A DNA stretch of 64,000 bases, from IMG/VR virus record IMGVR_UViG_3300021478_000028, positions 1 to 64,000 of that record; one strand, 5' to 3'. The notes beneath the pieces were generated by a model. That model saw only the letters and a program-made list of their open reading frames with translations. It did no database searches and was not told the origin of the DNA. Positions 36,177 through 45,598 of the stretch are shown piece by piece. Numbering within the stretch: the first letter of the stretch is position 1; each line of letters opens with the position of its first letter. A program made the translations under genes and the position numbers. This stretch comes from a virus.

Positions 36177-37340
36177 ATGCGCGTGAGAATCACTCAGATT
36201 GATGGAAAATTGCCGAACCTGGCTTTAATGAAGCTCGCGCACTATCATCGCGAGCGCGGAGATGAGATCATTTTCACAAAGAGGGTTGACTATGACTCGC
36301 GACTGATGGAGCCGTTGCAACGCTATGACCGCGTTTATGGCTCAGCGATCTTTGCGTTCTCAACCAAACGAGTTGCCGAGTTCAAGCATAATTTCCCCGA
36401 TGCCATTGTAGGCGGGACGTGGAACATAGCCGATAACAGCACAGTCGAGGAACTGATCGGAGAGCATAAAGGCTACGATTACACGATCTATGATAAAGAA
36501 GAGTTCACCATCGAGCGCGCGAATTGGGGTAAGCACGAGAAGCGATCTGGTTTTAGAGACTCGATTGGCTTTACGCAGCGAGGCTGTCGGCTCAAATGCG
36601 GGTTCTGTGTCGTTCCGAAGAAGGAGGGCAAGAATCGCTCTGTCAACACAATCAATGACATCTGGCGCGGTGAGCCATGGCCGAAGCATCTGCATCTGCT
36701 CGACAATGACTTCTTTGGCCAACCACGCGAGCAGTGGCTAACACGCAAAAAAGAGATCGTGGACGGCAGGTTCAAAGTCTGCCTCAACCAGGGCATCAAT
36801 ACCCGGATGATCGACAAGGAGTCGGCCGAAGCAATCAAGGAAATGGGTTATTGGGACGACCGCTTCGCGTATCCGCGTCTCTACACGGCCTGGGACAATA
36901 TCGGTGATGAGAAACGATTCTTTGACGGCGTAGAGACACTAGAGCGCGCAGGTATCCCTTCGCGCCATCTGCTTGTCTACATGCTGATCGGCTACGATAA
37001 GCGGGAAACGTGGGAGCGATTATTCTTCCGGTTCAAGCGAATGGCCGATCGCCACATCATGGTCTACCCAATGGTGTACGGCGACCGCAAACGGACACTC
37101 CAGAATGGTGCATTGCAGCGAACAACGATCGAGCGCGGCGAAAAATGCCTTCTTGTCATTGGCGACCCGAGCGACAAGCGCCTGGAGAAGCGGACCCTGG
37201 AGCAGTTCCAGCGCTATGTGATCAAGCGGTATTATACGGTCGGCTTCCCGTTCGAAGAGTTCCAATTCGCACAGTGGAAAAAGAGCCAAGACGTGCTCAT
37301 ACGCACTCAGACGCCAACGGATGCTCAATTTTTAATTTGA
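36177..37340 (+). CDS. Radical SAM enzyme
   Basis: 387 residues. Cys137-x3-Cys141-x2-Cys144 in RGCRLKCGFC is the radical SAM 4Fe-4S cluster motif. Residues 1-~115 look like a cobalamin-binding-type N-domain (RVRITQIDGKLPNLALMKLAHYHR, GSAIFAF, GTWNI), as in B12-dependent radical SAM proteins, though no DxHxxG is visible. TIM-barrel strands follow (HLHLLDNDFF, FKVCLNQGINTRMI, RHLLVYMLIG, HIMVYPMVYG). Substrate unknown; nucleotide or tRNA modification is possible. Next gene is ParB-like. Confidence 0.85.
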   Translation: MRVRITQIDGKLPNLALMKLAHYHRERGDEIIFTKRVDYDSRLMEPLQRYDRVYGSAIFAFSTKRVAEFKHNFPDAIVGGTWNIADNSTVEELIGEHKGYDYTIYDKEEFTIERANWGKHEKRSGFRDSIGFTQRGCRLKCGFCVVPKKEGKNRSVNTINDIWRGEPWPKHLHLLDNDFFGQPREQWLTRKKEIVDGRFKVCLNQGINTRMIDKESAEAIKEMGYWDDRFAYPRLYTAWDNIGDEKRFFDGVETLERAGIPSRHLLVYMLIGYDKRETWERLFFRFKRMADRHIMVYPMVYGDRKRTLQNGALQRTTIERGEKCLLVIGDPSDKRLEKRTLEQFQRYVIKRYYTVGFPFEEFQFAQWKKSQDVLIRTQTPTDAQFLI

Positions 37341-37460
37341 CGACCTCGCACGCATATGATTGTATGCTGATGCCGGCTCACTGTCAGAGACAGAAAAGCC
37401 CGGACGGCGTTGCAGCGCTGCCCGGGTCAGAGGTCGGCTTTATCCAAGGAGTAAATCTAG
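37341..37460 (+). promoter_or_regulatory. Leader of the ParB-like gene
   Basis: GCATA-TGATTG-TATGC inverted repeat (about 37352-37367), then a GCCCGG...CCCGGG hairpin (about 37398-37426), then AAGGAG nine bases before the ATG. Confidence 0.5.
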
Positions 37461-38534
37461 ATGACTATGAACCAAGGCGGAAACAAGCAGCAAATCTTTG
37501 AAGAGATCATGCTGCACAAGCCGCCACCGCTGAAAATCCAGCACACCAAGGTTCCGACAAACAAGGTCCGCTTCGACACGGAGAACCCCCGACTTAAATA
37601 CCAAAAGCAACTCTTCCCCGACAAGTCGGACAAGGAGTTGCTGTTCAAGGAACCGGATACAAATTGGCTCTTGAAGGACATCGCAGAGAAGGGTGTTCTT
37701 GAAGCAATCTACGTCAAGGCCCTGCCGGATAGTCAGGGATGGGTTGTGGTCGAGGGCAACCGCCGCACAGCCGTGATGCAGGACTTACAAGAAAAGCATC
37801 CCGACAATCCCAACTACTCCTATATCCCGGCCAAGGTGTTGCCGGAGCAAACCACGGCCGAGCAGCAAGCGGTTCTCATGGCGTCGTATCATGTCGCCGG
37901 AAAGATCAAATGGGATGCCCACGAAAAGGCGGGCCATATCTGGTATATGATCAACGTACTGCGCATCCCAGAAAGCGAACTGGTCAATACTCTGCACATG
38001 GGAGCACCATCAATCAAAAAGTCGGCAGAATCGTATGGCCTTCTGGAGCACTTCAAAAGGTGTGACGGCGGCAAGTATGCCAAGGATGCCGAGGGCAAGT
38101 GGTCGTTCTTCGCTGAGATGCTCAAGGTCAAGGACTTCTATGAGCGTCACAAGAAGGGTGGTTCGGACTGGGATGACGACTTCTGTCGTTGGGTCGGTGA
38201 AAAGCGTATCCCGAAGGCGGAGGATGTGCGGGTTCTGCCGTTGATTTTGGCAAAGAAAAAAGCTCGTGATCTATTCAGTGACGAGGCCGCCGAGGAAGCC
38301 TTCGAGAAGGCTCGAAAAGAGGTGGACAAATCCACTCCAAGCCGCAACTCCAAGTTCTACAAGGATTTGGAAAACTTGGTTGTCTCCGGCAAAGCTGCGT
38401 CACTTAATGATCTCGACGCCGCTAGCAGCAACGAGGCGGCCCGCGATACCGTCCTTGAGGCGTACTCGGTGCTACTCACCTTCATGGAGAAGTCGGGTGT
38501 GCGCGTGCCTGCCACTCCCAGGCGCGTAGCCTAA
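37461..38534 (+). CDS. ParB/Sulfiredoxin-fold protein
   Basis: 357 residues; strong AAGGAG. Residues ~30-130 follow the ParB N-domain: KVPTNKVRFDTENPRL, DIAEKGVLEAIYVKAL, then WVVVEGNRRTAVMQDL, the G-N-R-R motif equivalent to the ParB CTP-binding GERR/GHRR box. The next part (SYHVAGKIKWDAHEKAG) is ParB-like in order. The C-terminal half is helical and charged, without a clear KorB-type DNA-binding match. It could be a partition-like CTPase, a nuclease or a DNA-modification helper; the neighbouring radical SAM gene and the distant parS site both matter. Confidence 0.75.
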   Translation: MTMNQGGNKQQIFEEIMLHKPPPLKIQHTKVPTNKVRFDTENPRLKYQKQLFPDKSDKELLFKEPDTNWLLKDIAEKGVLEAIYVKALPDSQGWVVVEGNRRTAVMQDLQEKHPDNPNYSYIPAKVLPEQTTAEQQAVLMASYHVAGKIKWDAHEKAGHIWYMINVLRIPESELVNTLHMGAPSIKKSAESYGLLEHFKRCDGGKYAKDAEGKWSFFAEMLKVKDFYERHKKGGSDWDDDFCRWVGEKRIPKAEDVRVLPLILAKKKARDLFSDEAAEEAFEKARKEVDKSTPSRNSKFYKDLENLVVSGKAASLNDLDAASSNEAARDTVLEAYSVLLTFMEKSGVRVPATPRRVA

Positions 38535-38545
38535 CGCGATCGCGA

Positions 38546-38574
38546 AGGCCCCGGGGCTCACCCCCGGGGCTTAT
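38546..38574 (+). terminator. Terminator after the ParB-like gene
   Basis: GCCCCGGGG-CTCAC-CCCCGGGGC (38548-38570) followed by TTATT, flanked by an outer CGCGATCG/CGATCGCG pair. Confidence 0.7.
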
Positions 38575-38604
38575 TCGATCGCGACCTCGACCGGTATATG
38601 CACA

Positions 38605-38898
38605 ATGAAAAAACCAGTCCTATGGACCACGGAGGAGATCGCCGCCGTAACCCAGGAGGATGTCATGCGTGCGGGGCTGGAGCTTGCCCGTGAACTCTAC
38701 AACGTGCTCTATGCCAATCATCCCTTTGTGCAAGGCATCGCCCTTGCGGATGCGCTCTCCATGTGGGTTGCGAGCCACGTTGAAGCGAATGTGACGTCCA
38801 GAAAAAAGTTGTTAGATGATCACCGGGAGCTTGTGGAAAAGCTGCTGCCGGACAACATCAAAACCGTGAAGAAACTGAGGCGCAGTTTGCGCCTCTAG
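38605..38898 (+). CDS. Helical protein, unknown
   Basis: 97 residues, MKKPVLWTTEEIAAVTQEDVM, mostly helical. Last gene of the plus-strand module; its 3' end contains a perfect AGGCGCA...TGCGCCT hairpin (about 38877-38896) shared with the convergent minus gene's end. Confidence 0.55.
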   Translation: MKKPVLWTTEEIAAVTQEDVMRAGLELARELYNVLYANHPFVQGIALADALSMWVASHVEANVTSRKKLLDDHRELVEKLLPDNIKTVKKLRRSLRL

Positions 38899-39305
38899 CT
38901 TCGAGGCTTGTTCTGCTTGACCTCTGATTTGGGCTTGGCCTGCGCTTTCTCACCGCCCTTGTCGCTGTAATCCTGCTTCTGCTTGTCCGTTCGGAACGTA
39001 TCTGGCGTTTTGAAGAAGTCGCCGGAGTGCGCCAGCACGGCGCCGCCGGCAGCATAGCTTGCGGTCTTTGCGCCCTTGCCCTTGGCGTCCTCACGCGATT
39101 CGTATTCGCGAATCATCTTGCCGAAGAGCTTGCGGTCTTCGGCCTCATCGCTATGCACTTGGCCGCCTGCTGCGTATTTCATCTTGTCTCCTTTCTGGCC
39201 TGGAAATTTTCCCCCGCCTGCGTAGTAAAGTCGGACCTGCGCTAGATTGAAGTGCTTGCCGCTCGGGCCGACGTAGTCGCCTTGGCCTTTTTTCTGAAAT
39301 GGCAT
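38895..39305 (-). CDS. Small virion-operon protein, unknown
   Basis: 136 residues from MPFQKKGQGDYVGPSGKHFN. Tyr/Gly/Lys-rich with two similar motifs, KYAAGGQVHSDEA and SYAAGGAVLAHSGD, then a Lys/Gln-rich tail. Last gene of the right virion operon. The repeated AAGG(A/Q)V pattern also occurs in neighbouring 45553 and 46936 proteins (YQAGG). Confidence 0.6.
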   Translation of the reverse strand: MPFQKKGQGDYVGPSGKHFNLAQVRLYYAGGGKFPGQKGDKMKYAAGGQVHSDEAEDRKLFGKMIREYESREDAKGKGAKTASYAAGGAVLAHSGDFFKTPDTFRTDKQKQDYSDKGGEKAQAKPKSEVKQNKPRS

Positions 39306-39310
39306 GGCTC

Positions 39311-40951
39311 TCATCTAACTCGTCTGGCGGAAATGTACCCGGTCGCACTTAATGTTCCGCCCGAGAATGCCGACTGCCCCGCCAGAAAGACGTTAGTGGC
39401 CGCGCTGACATTAACGCGACAAATGCCGGCTTGCATGATTTGCACGGTGCCCTTGGCAAACCCCAGGCTGTATTGTGTCATATTGCCCGTTCCTCCCGCA
39501 ATCTGCGCAGCGGTAGGTAAAGTTGCGGAGGTGATGGAAACAGCAGCGGCAAGCATTGTCGGGACGGTGTTAGCTGCGCTCGTGAAAACGACAACGCCCG
39601 AGACAGACCAGTCGCCCGCAGTAAGAGCCAGTGTCGCGACGTTCGCCGTAACGGCCGTTGTGAGCGCAACGCCGGCCGTGTTGTTGGCGGAGAGCTGCTC
39701 GCCCACCACACCCGCAGCCGCGTTGTCTGCCGCAACCGTGCCCTTGAGATTGAGCACGCCGGACATGCTGCCGCCAGCGAGCGGTACAAGCGAAGCGTCG
39801 TGCGGAACGAAGACCAGCTTGTCGGTGCCGAGGACTGCCGTGTTGTTCGCATTGGCGGAAACCGCGTTGGGTCCAGTTGGTCCGGTAGCCCCTGCTGGTC
39901 CTTGAATGCCGACCGTCCCTGGAGTGCCGGCTGTACCGGTCGGGCCAATAGATCCTGCTGGGCCAGTGGCCCCCGCTGGACCTTGAACGCCTTGAGCGCC
40001 TGCGGGGCCGATGGCGCCTTGCGCCCCGGGAGTTCCCTGATCACCCTTACCCCCTTGAGGGCCAGCCGCGCCCTGTAGCCCGGTCGCGCCAGGAGGTCCC
40101 GCAGCACCTGGGGCACCTACGTCCCCAGCAACTCCCGCCGGTCCCTGCGGACCTGCGGCACCCGCCAGCCCTTGCGCTCCCGTAGCGCCGTCCGCGCCGG
40201 CCGGACCTTGCAAGCCTTGCGGCCCCATAACTCCAGCCGGCCCTTGCGGGCCAACTGGACCTTGCACGTCGCCCAGAAGCACCCAGCCCGATGGGGTGAG
40301 CGTGGCGCCAACCCACAAACAAACTTCCTGAGTGACCGTGTAGAGCAGACCCTGGCCGTTCGCCATTTGATTGCCGGCCGGCGGGTTACCCGGTGAATCC
40401 CAGTCGGCCGGGACGTACCCAGACGGCGGCAGATCGGCCGGCGTCTTGTTTGTAAAGCTCCCAATAATCGTGACAGTCTGGCCAGCTGGACCAGTGGCAC
40501 CTGCAGGGCCGGCACCTCCGGCTGGGCCTTGCGCCCCAGGTAACCCTTGCGGCCCCTGGCCTCCAACCGCGCCTTGCGCTCCATCCTGGCCAGCCGGCCC
40601 TACCGGTCCAGTAACGCCAACACCGGGAGAGCCTGCGTCGCCCTGTGGGCCTGCGGGGCCGTTGGCACCAGCCACGCCTTGCGGCCCGGTTGCACCCGCT
40701 GGGCCGGGAACGCCTTGAGGACCTTCAGGTCCGGCGGGGCCAGCAATGCCTTGGGGTCCTTGGGGGCCTTGAACGCCCTCGCCGCCGGTTGGAGTGCTGG
40801 GAAAGGCAGGCCCGGCAGGCCCTTGAGGACGGGAGATAGCAAACCAGTCCAAAATTTGTTGGGCCGGCCCCCCCGGATAGAATTGATCGAACTTGTACGG
40901 GTACGTCGCCGGGGCCGTCGTTTTTAGTTCAGGCTTGGGTTTGTCAGCCAT
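39311..40951 (-). CDS. Collagen-like fibre protein with C-terminal trimer domain
   Basis: 546 residues. Short N-terminal anchor (1-40), a Gly-X-Y tract (~50-160), a folded insert (~165-225: IGSFTNKTPADLPPSGYVPADWDSPGN, a putative chitin/peptidoglycan-binding-like insert), a second Gly-X-Y tract (~230-365), then a C-terminal beta domain (~365-546) with NNTAVLGTDKLVFVPHDASLVPLAGGSMSG, as in tail-fibre C-terminal trimerisation domains. Likely a receptor-binding fibre. Confidence 0.8.
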   Translation of the reverse strand: MADKPKPELKTTAPATYPYKFDQFYPGGPAQQILDWFAISRPQGPAGPAFPSTPTGGEGVQGPQGPQGIAGPAGPEGPQGVPGPAGATGPQGVAGANGPAGPQGDAGSPGVGVTGPVGPAGQDGAQGAVGGQGPQGLPGAQGPAGGAGPAGATGPAGQTVTIIGSFTNKTPADLPPSGYVPADWDSPGNPPAGNQMANGQGLLYTVTQEVCLWVGATLTPSGWVLLGDVQGPVGPQGPAGVMGPQGLQGPAGADGATGAQGLAGAAGPQGPAGVAGDVGAPGAAGPPGATGLQGAAGPQGGKGDQGTPGAQGAIGPAGAQGVQGPAGATGPAGSIGPTGTAGTPGTVGIQGPAGATGPTGPNAVSANANNTAVLGTDKLVFVPHDASLVPLAGGSMSGVLNLKGTVAADNAAAGVVGEQLSANNTAGVALTTAVTANVATLALTAGDWSVSGVVVFTSAANTVPTMLAAAVSITSATLPTAAQIAGGTGNMTQYSLGFAKGTVQIMQAGICRVNVSAATNVFLAGQSAFSGGTLSATGYISARRVR

Positions 40952-40969
40952 CGGCGTCGTTCCTAAATT

Positions 40970-43900
40970 TCACGGATTAGCTCGCCTAGTCCGATCGAAG
41001 ATCGCATTGCCACGCTTGGCGATCTCCATTGCCTGCAAATATATCAGATCGATGTTTTGTCGTTTGTCGTCCGCAGACATCTTCGGGTCTTCGTAAATGT
41101 TGCGGATCGCCTTGAACTGGGCGCCGAGGGCCTTGTGGATCGGCTCCGCCACTGTCACTGAATTGGCTTCCCGTAATGCCTGAGCTACTGTGGGTTGGCC
41201 GTGTTTCTGCATGTAGTCGGCCGTAGTCTTGGTTTTCTTGCGCTCGTCGTAGGTGTCGTAGAAGTCCTGGACGCTCTGCACCGAGGCGCTGGGAAAGCGT
41301 GCGACGAACGCCTTGATGCCGGGCATGTCGGCAAGTGTTGGCGTCGGCTCGACCTTCGGCAGCGTGACGCCACTGGCCTGAAGGCTTTTGTCGAGCAAGC
41401 TGGTAACGTGCTGTCCCAGACCACCGCTCCACTGCCGGATGTAGTTATCGATGATGGCCGGCGATGCAAACGATCCAGCCCCCGGAATGTTGGAGATAAG
41501 ATTGCCGATAACCTTGGCCGTTTCACTTGTGTAGGGCGTTGCTTGATACTTCGGTTGCAGACCTTCGAGATATTTCGGTACCAGTGGCCGATCGAGAAAC
41601 ATTGAGCGGTTAGCGAATTGCTCAATCAATGGGGCGGCGGCCTGTGGCAGAAAACCTGGGAACAGCGCCTGACCCACCGATTTATGCAGATCCTTGAAGG
41701 CGTGCGGATTGTCGGTAAAGAACGCGTCGAGAACACGCTCGGGGACGGAACCAAATAGCACGCCCAACTCAAATGGCTTCGGGATGCGCCAAATCGTACC
41801 GTCGTTGCGTTGCCACTGACCGTTCGGGAGCTGCCGCTTGTAGGCGGTGCCCACCTTGCCGGCATCAGTAGCATTCATGGGAACCCACTTGTCCGTAGGA
41901 ATTATCCAGAACAAGTCTTTCTGCCACTCCGGCAACTCCTTCCAGCGTGGGTCGTCTTTATTAGCCATCCACAGCAGAACGGAAGGCATCGTGATCGACA
42001 TACCGACCGTGGCCAGAAACTTGGTTCGATTGTCGCGAAAAGCGCGCGCGGCGCGATCGACGCCTTCTACCTGCGCATTGAAGAATGGAATAATTGAGTT
42101 AATTGCCTGGGTCTTCGCACCGAGACGCGCAAAGTCGAGCGTTCCTTCGCGTGATTGGAACGCCGCCTCCGTTGGAGATGCGCCAGCTTCGATGGCGCGC
42201 TTAAAAATACCCAGCCGTGTCGAGTTCTCCATCAACTCGGATATCATCCGCAACGACTCTAGCGGGTTGGTGACGACGTTCTTCAGCTTGCCAACAAAGT
42301 CTTTGGGATTTTGGCTGATGTAGCTGCGGTCGAGCGAAACCAGATTGGCATTGGCCCCACCGTGTGTCATCCAATTCTGGTAATCGGCGTCCTTCTTCAA
42401 CAGGCCGCCTAGTCCTTTGACCATGTCGTAAACTGGGACATATCCGTATTTGGAGAAGGCGAGTGCAGAGAACTGATCACGTATCGGATTGCGCAATATG
42501 AACTCGGGCGACAACACCGCTCCAGCTCGCAGCATCCTCGCTGGCGTTGCAAGAATCCTGGTAAGCATATTGAGTGAGTCGCGATTCATGCCGTTTATTG
42601 CGCGAGCAACTGCTGGAGGAGCGTCGTAGATTTTTGCTTTGCCGTCGTTGAAAACCCTGATCTTATCATCCTTTGGATTAAACAGGTCAGGCCGGAAAAT
42701 CTGCATGGTATCCGCGACCGACGCCGGAATGCCCTGCTGCTTCATGAACCGATTTATTTCCTCCGGCGTCACCGTGATCGGATGGACATCCTTGGAACGC
42801 GTCAGGAATCGATCTCCCTCAGGACGGCTGAGGTCCCATTTCTCCAATGCCTGCAGGACGCGATTGCGCTCGGCGAGACCTGTAAAAAGGTAAGTGTTCT
42901 TGACGATGGAATCGATCGGATCGAATACCGGACGGTCAGATCCTTTGATCTCGTATATCGGATCTCTGACTTTCAGATCCCTGCCTACCCCGAGCTGTTG
43001 ACCCAATTCGCTTTTTGGATCGAGCATCCGATAAAACGGCACATATGACTTGTTCAGTGCCCGCATTGCCTGGATGCCCTTGGCACCAACGATGTCCGTC
43101 ATGTTGTCGAGGACGCGGTCCTGAAAGCCTACAAGCTCGCGGAGAACCGGCTCGAACTCCCCTGCCCTGGCCATCATGGCATTTGCTTCAGGCATTGGTA
43201 TCCCGCTGTTGATACCGCGCTGTTCCAGTTCGATCGCGTGCTTGGCCAGCGCATAAGCGGTGAAGCCCTCCGGGTCCTTCTCGACCGGTGCGAGAACCTT
43301 ATCGAGCGAGATGCCATTCCCCTGCCCGGTTTTGATATCGTAGGTGCCCAATTCCAATTGCTGGCGAACGCGCCCAGCGAGGCCTCTAGTCAGGCGTGCG
43401 AGCGTATAAAAGCTTTCTTGCGGTGTAAGAGGCGGCCCTTGCTTTTCAAGTTGTTCGAGCGGATCGAGATCATTCTTCGCGTCTTCATAGAATCGCCTCC
43501 ACCCAGCTTTGGCCTCATCCCAGGTCTTGGGTATGCGGCTTAGCCATGATGGTTTCTGCGCGACGCGTCCAAGAATAGCCGCTTGTGCAGCGGCTACTGT
43601 TGTGGGTGTTCCCGGCGCTGCTCCACCACCCCCGGGTGGCGGCGCGGGCTCGGAGTCGGGCGGCATGGGACGGCGCGGTCCACGCGCCATGCCCAAGGTC
43701 TCGACGCGGCCCATGCGCTCGGGCGGCAACTCGCGCTCCGGTATGGTGCCCCGCTCTATCTGGGTTACCCGCTCGCCAATCCGGCGGGTGATAGCTTCAG
43801 CGGCCTTTTCTGATCCCCCGTAGCGCGCGGCTTCGGCCTCTATCTGCCCTCGCTCGCCGGCTTGACGTTCGCTTAAATCAGTTTGCTGGGCGCGTTCGCC

Positions 43901-45598
43901 AAACAAGCCCTCATCGGCCGGGCGCTGGTCTGCTGTGGGCCTCAGCCGTTCGTCGGCACGGCGTTGGACTAGCTCGGCGTCCGAGATGCGTTCCGCGCCG
44001 GGGAGGACGAATTGCTCTCCCTGTGGAGTTTGCTCGGTCGTCGGAGCGCGAGCTTCGATAGGTGGACGTGCTTGCTCGCCGCCTCCAGGTAAAGCTTCTT
44101 GCGCTCCGGGTCCGGCTCTTTCTTCGCCCGCTCCCGGTGCAGGCTCGCCAGGCGGATATGCTGGCCTGCGTTCAGCAGCATCATCAAATCCCTCGAAGTC
44201 GCGATAGTATTCGTCGTCTTCTGGCCTGGCTAGACCTTTCTCCCGATTGTCTGCCATGACAGCGCGTTCCCAGGCACTCTCCGGGTCGAGCTCCTCGCTC
44301 ACAACAAGCTTAGCTGCGCGCTCCACATCTTGAGGATTAGGCTTTCCTTGATATTCCGTGTCCCGCAATAGTTTCAGAACCGCTTCCGTCGCCTGGGGCA
44401 GTTCCTGCTGCTCCTGGATATCGCGGCCAGTGGGGCCAGCAGGCTCCCTGATCCCTGCATTTGGGAAAACATCGCGCCCACCCGGGAGCGCCTCAAGCAG
44501 CGCATTTTCGCCAGCTCTGGCTGGCCCTTGGGTTAAACCAAGAGCGGCAGGGTCGTTGATATGGCGGCTCTCAATAGCGGCACGAACCAGCTTATCGAGG
44601 GTCAGGCCACCCTCGCCTTTCTTCCGAATGAGCGCGCCAAACCCGGGGACAAATCCTCCTCCAATAGCTTGCCGCACATCAGAAAGCCTTGGCTCATCTG
44701 CGCTGATGCCGCCCTTGGAGGCAATGAACTGCCACAGGTTCAATCGTTTGTAGACGGCAGGCGCTCTTGGTGCTCGCGGCGCTTTCCCCTCGGGGGCAGC
44801 ATCTGGATTGGTCTTCCACTTATCTGCCTGCCCAAGCGCTGATTTTTCGTTGGGAAACGTCTTCCCTCTGTTGTTGCCCTCATCATCGACAATCTGCCAT
44901 TGCTTTTTGCCCAGCACCTTGTTGACGAAAAATTCCGGACCTTTGATTGTCTCGTCTGGAGCGCGAGCAGCGGCTGCTTCCGGTGCCCGCGCGGCTTCTT
45001 CACGCGCTCTCGCGCGAGCAATCACTGTATCTATCGGGCTTGGAACGGCCGGTGGTGGCTCAGGGCGCCGTGGGAAGGTTGCCGGTTCTCCCAGCGGCCT
45101 CGCCTGGGCTGCGGCATTCGGGATGACGGGAAATTCTGCGTTTAGCCGGCTCGTTGCAGGGCCGGGCGGCTCCGGTGGAGGCTCCGGCGGCGGAGGAGTT
45201 GGGCGAGCTTCAGGTTGGGCCGCATCCATTGCCGCGCGCACATCGGGAGCAACATCGCCTGCTGTCGTTACCTCCTCTGTCCTGGCCTGCGTTCGGTCCT
45301 TGCTATAGTCCTGATCTGTCCTTCCAGCATTCTTGTCGGCGTTCACCGCTGACTCAGACGCGCCACGGGTCGCTATATTGGGCGATGGCTGGCCTTCTTG
45401 TGGTGGCGTTTGTGGTGCGCCTCCACCAGGGAGGGCTGGTTCCGCAGCATCGCGCGTTCCCGCCGCCTGTGCAGCTTTACCGCCCGGTAGCGGCTCTTCC
45501 GGTGGACGAAACCGTGCCCCTATCCGCTCCCCTGCCGCCGCCGCAGGCTCCATCAAGGCGCGCCCCAGCCTCGTAGGCGCACCGCTGAAAACACCCAT
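40970..45598 (-). CDS. Giant polyvalent protein (LPD38-like), main part
   Basis: 1542 residues. Residues 1-~210 are Pro/Ala/Glu-rich and probably disordered. Small domains follow: FFVNKVLGKKQWQIVDDEGN (~225) and LNLWQFIASKGGISADEPRLSDV (~287), both of types found in phage polyvalent proteins. The C-terminal ~600 residues match the LPD38-type large polyvalent domain: LSPEFILRNPIRDQFSALAF, INSIIPFFNAQVEGVDRAARA, PSVLLWMANKDDPRWKELPEWQKD. Such proteins are packaged and injected. The 5' end appears to be joined by a -1 shift to the 45553 gene. Function: internal virion/ejection protein, host-directed activity unknown. Confidence 0.75.
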   Translation of the reverse strand: MGVFSGAPTRLGRALMEPAAAAGERIGARFRPPEEPLPGGKAAQAAGTRDAAEPALPGGGAPQTPPQEGQPSPNIATRGASESAVNADKNAGRTDQDYSKDRTQARTEEVTTAGDVAPDVRAAMDAAQPEARPTPPPPEPPPEPPGPATSRLNAEFPVIPNAAAQARPLGEPATFPRRPEPPPAVPSPIDTVIARARAREEAARAPEAAAARAPDETIKGPEFFVNKVLGKKQWQIVDDEGNNRGKTFPNEKSALGQADKWKTNPDAAPEGKAPRAPRAPAVYKRLNLWQFIASKGGISADEPRLSDVRQAIGGGFVPGFGALIRKKGEGGLTLDKLVRAAIESRHINDPAALGLTQGPARAGENALLEALPGGRDVFPNAGIREPAGPTGRDIQEQQELPQATEAVLKLLRDTEYQGKPNPQDVERAAKLVVSEELDPESAWERAVMADNREKGLARPEDDEYYRDFEGFDDAAERRPAYPPGEPAPGAGEERAGPGAQEALPGGGEQARPPIEARAPTTEQTPQGEQFVLPGAERISDAELVQRRADERLRPTADQRPADEGLFGERAQQTDLSERQAGERGQIEAEAARYGGSEKAAEAITRRIGERVTQIERGTIPERELPPERMGRVETLGMARGPRRPMPPDSEPAPPPGGGGAAPGTPTTVAAAQAAILGRVAQKPSWLSRIPKTWDEAKAGWRRFYEDAKNDLDPLEQLEKQGPPLTPQESFYTLARLTRGLAGRVRQQLELGTYDIKTGQGNGISLDKVLAPVEKDPEGFTAYALAKHAIELEQRGINSGIPMPEANAMMARAGEFEPVLRELVGFQDRVLDNMTDIVGAKGIQAMRALNKSYVPFYRMLDPKSELGQQLGVGRDLKVRDPIYEIKGSDRPVFDPIDSIVKNTYLFTGLAERNRVLQALEKWDLSRPEGDRFLTRSKDVHPITVTPEEINRFMKQQGIPASVADTMQIFRPDLFNPKDDKIRVFNDGKAKIYDAPPAVARAINGMNRDSLNMLTRILATPARMLRAGAVLSPEFILRNPIRDQFSALAFSKYGYVPVYDMVKGLGGLLKKDADYQNWMTHGGANANLVSLDRSYISQNPKDFVGKLKNVVTNPLESLRMISELMENSTRLGIFKRAIEAGASPTEAAFQSREGTLDFARLGAKTQAINSIIPFFNAQVEGVDRAARAFRDNRTKFLATVGMSITMPSVLLWMANKDDPRWKELPEWQKDLFWIIPTDKWVPMNATDAGKVGTAYKRQLPNGQWQRNDGTIWRIPKPFELGVLFGSVPERVLDAFFTDNPHAFKDLHKSVGQALFPGFLPQAAAPLIEQFANRSMFLDRPLVPKYLEGLQPKYQATPYTSETAKVIGNLISNIPGAGSFASPAIIDNYIRQWSGGLGQHVTSLLDKSLQASGVTLPKVEPTPTLADMPGIKAFVARFPSASVQSVQDFYDTYDERKKTKTTADYMQKHGQPTVAQALREANSVTVAEPIHKALGAQFKAIRNIYEDPKMSADDKRQNIDLIYLQAMEIAKRGNAIFDRTRRANP

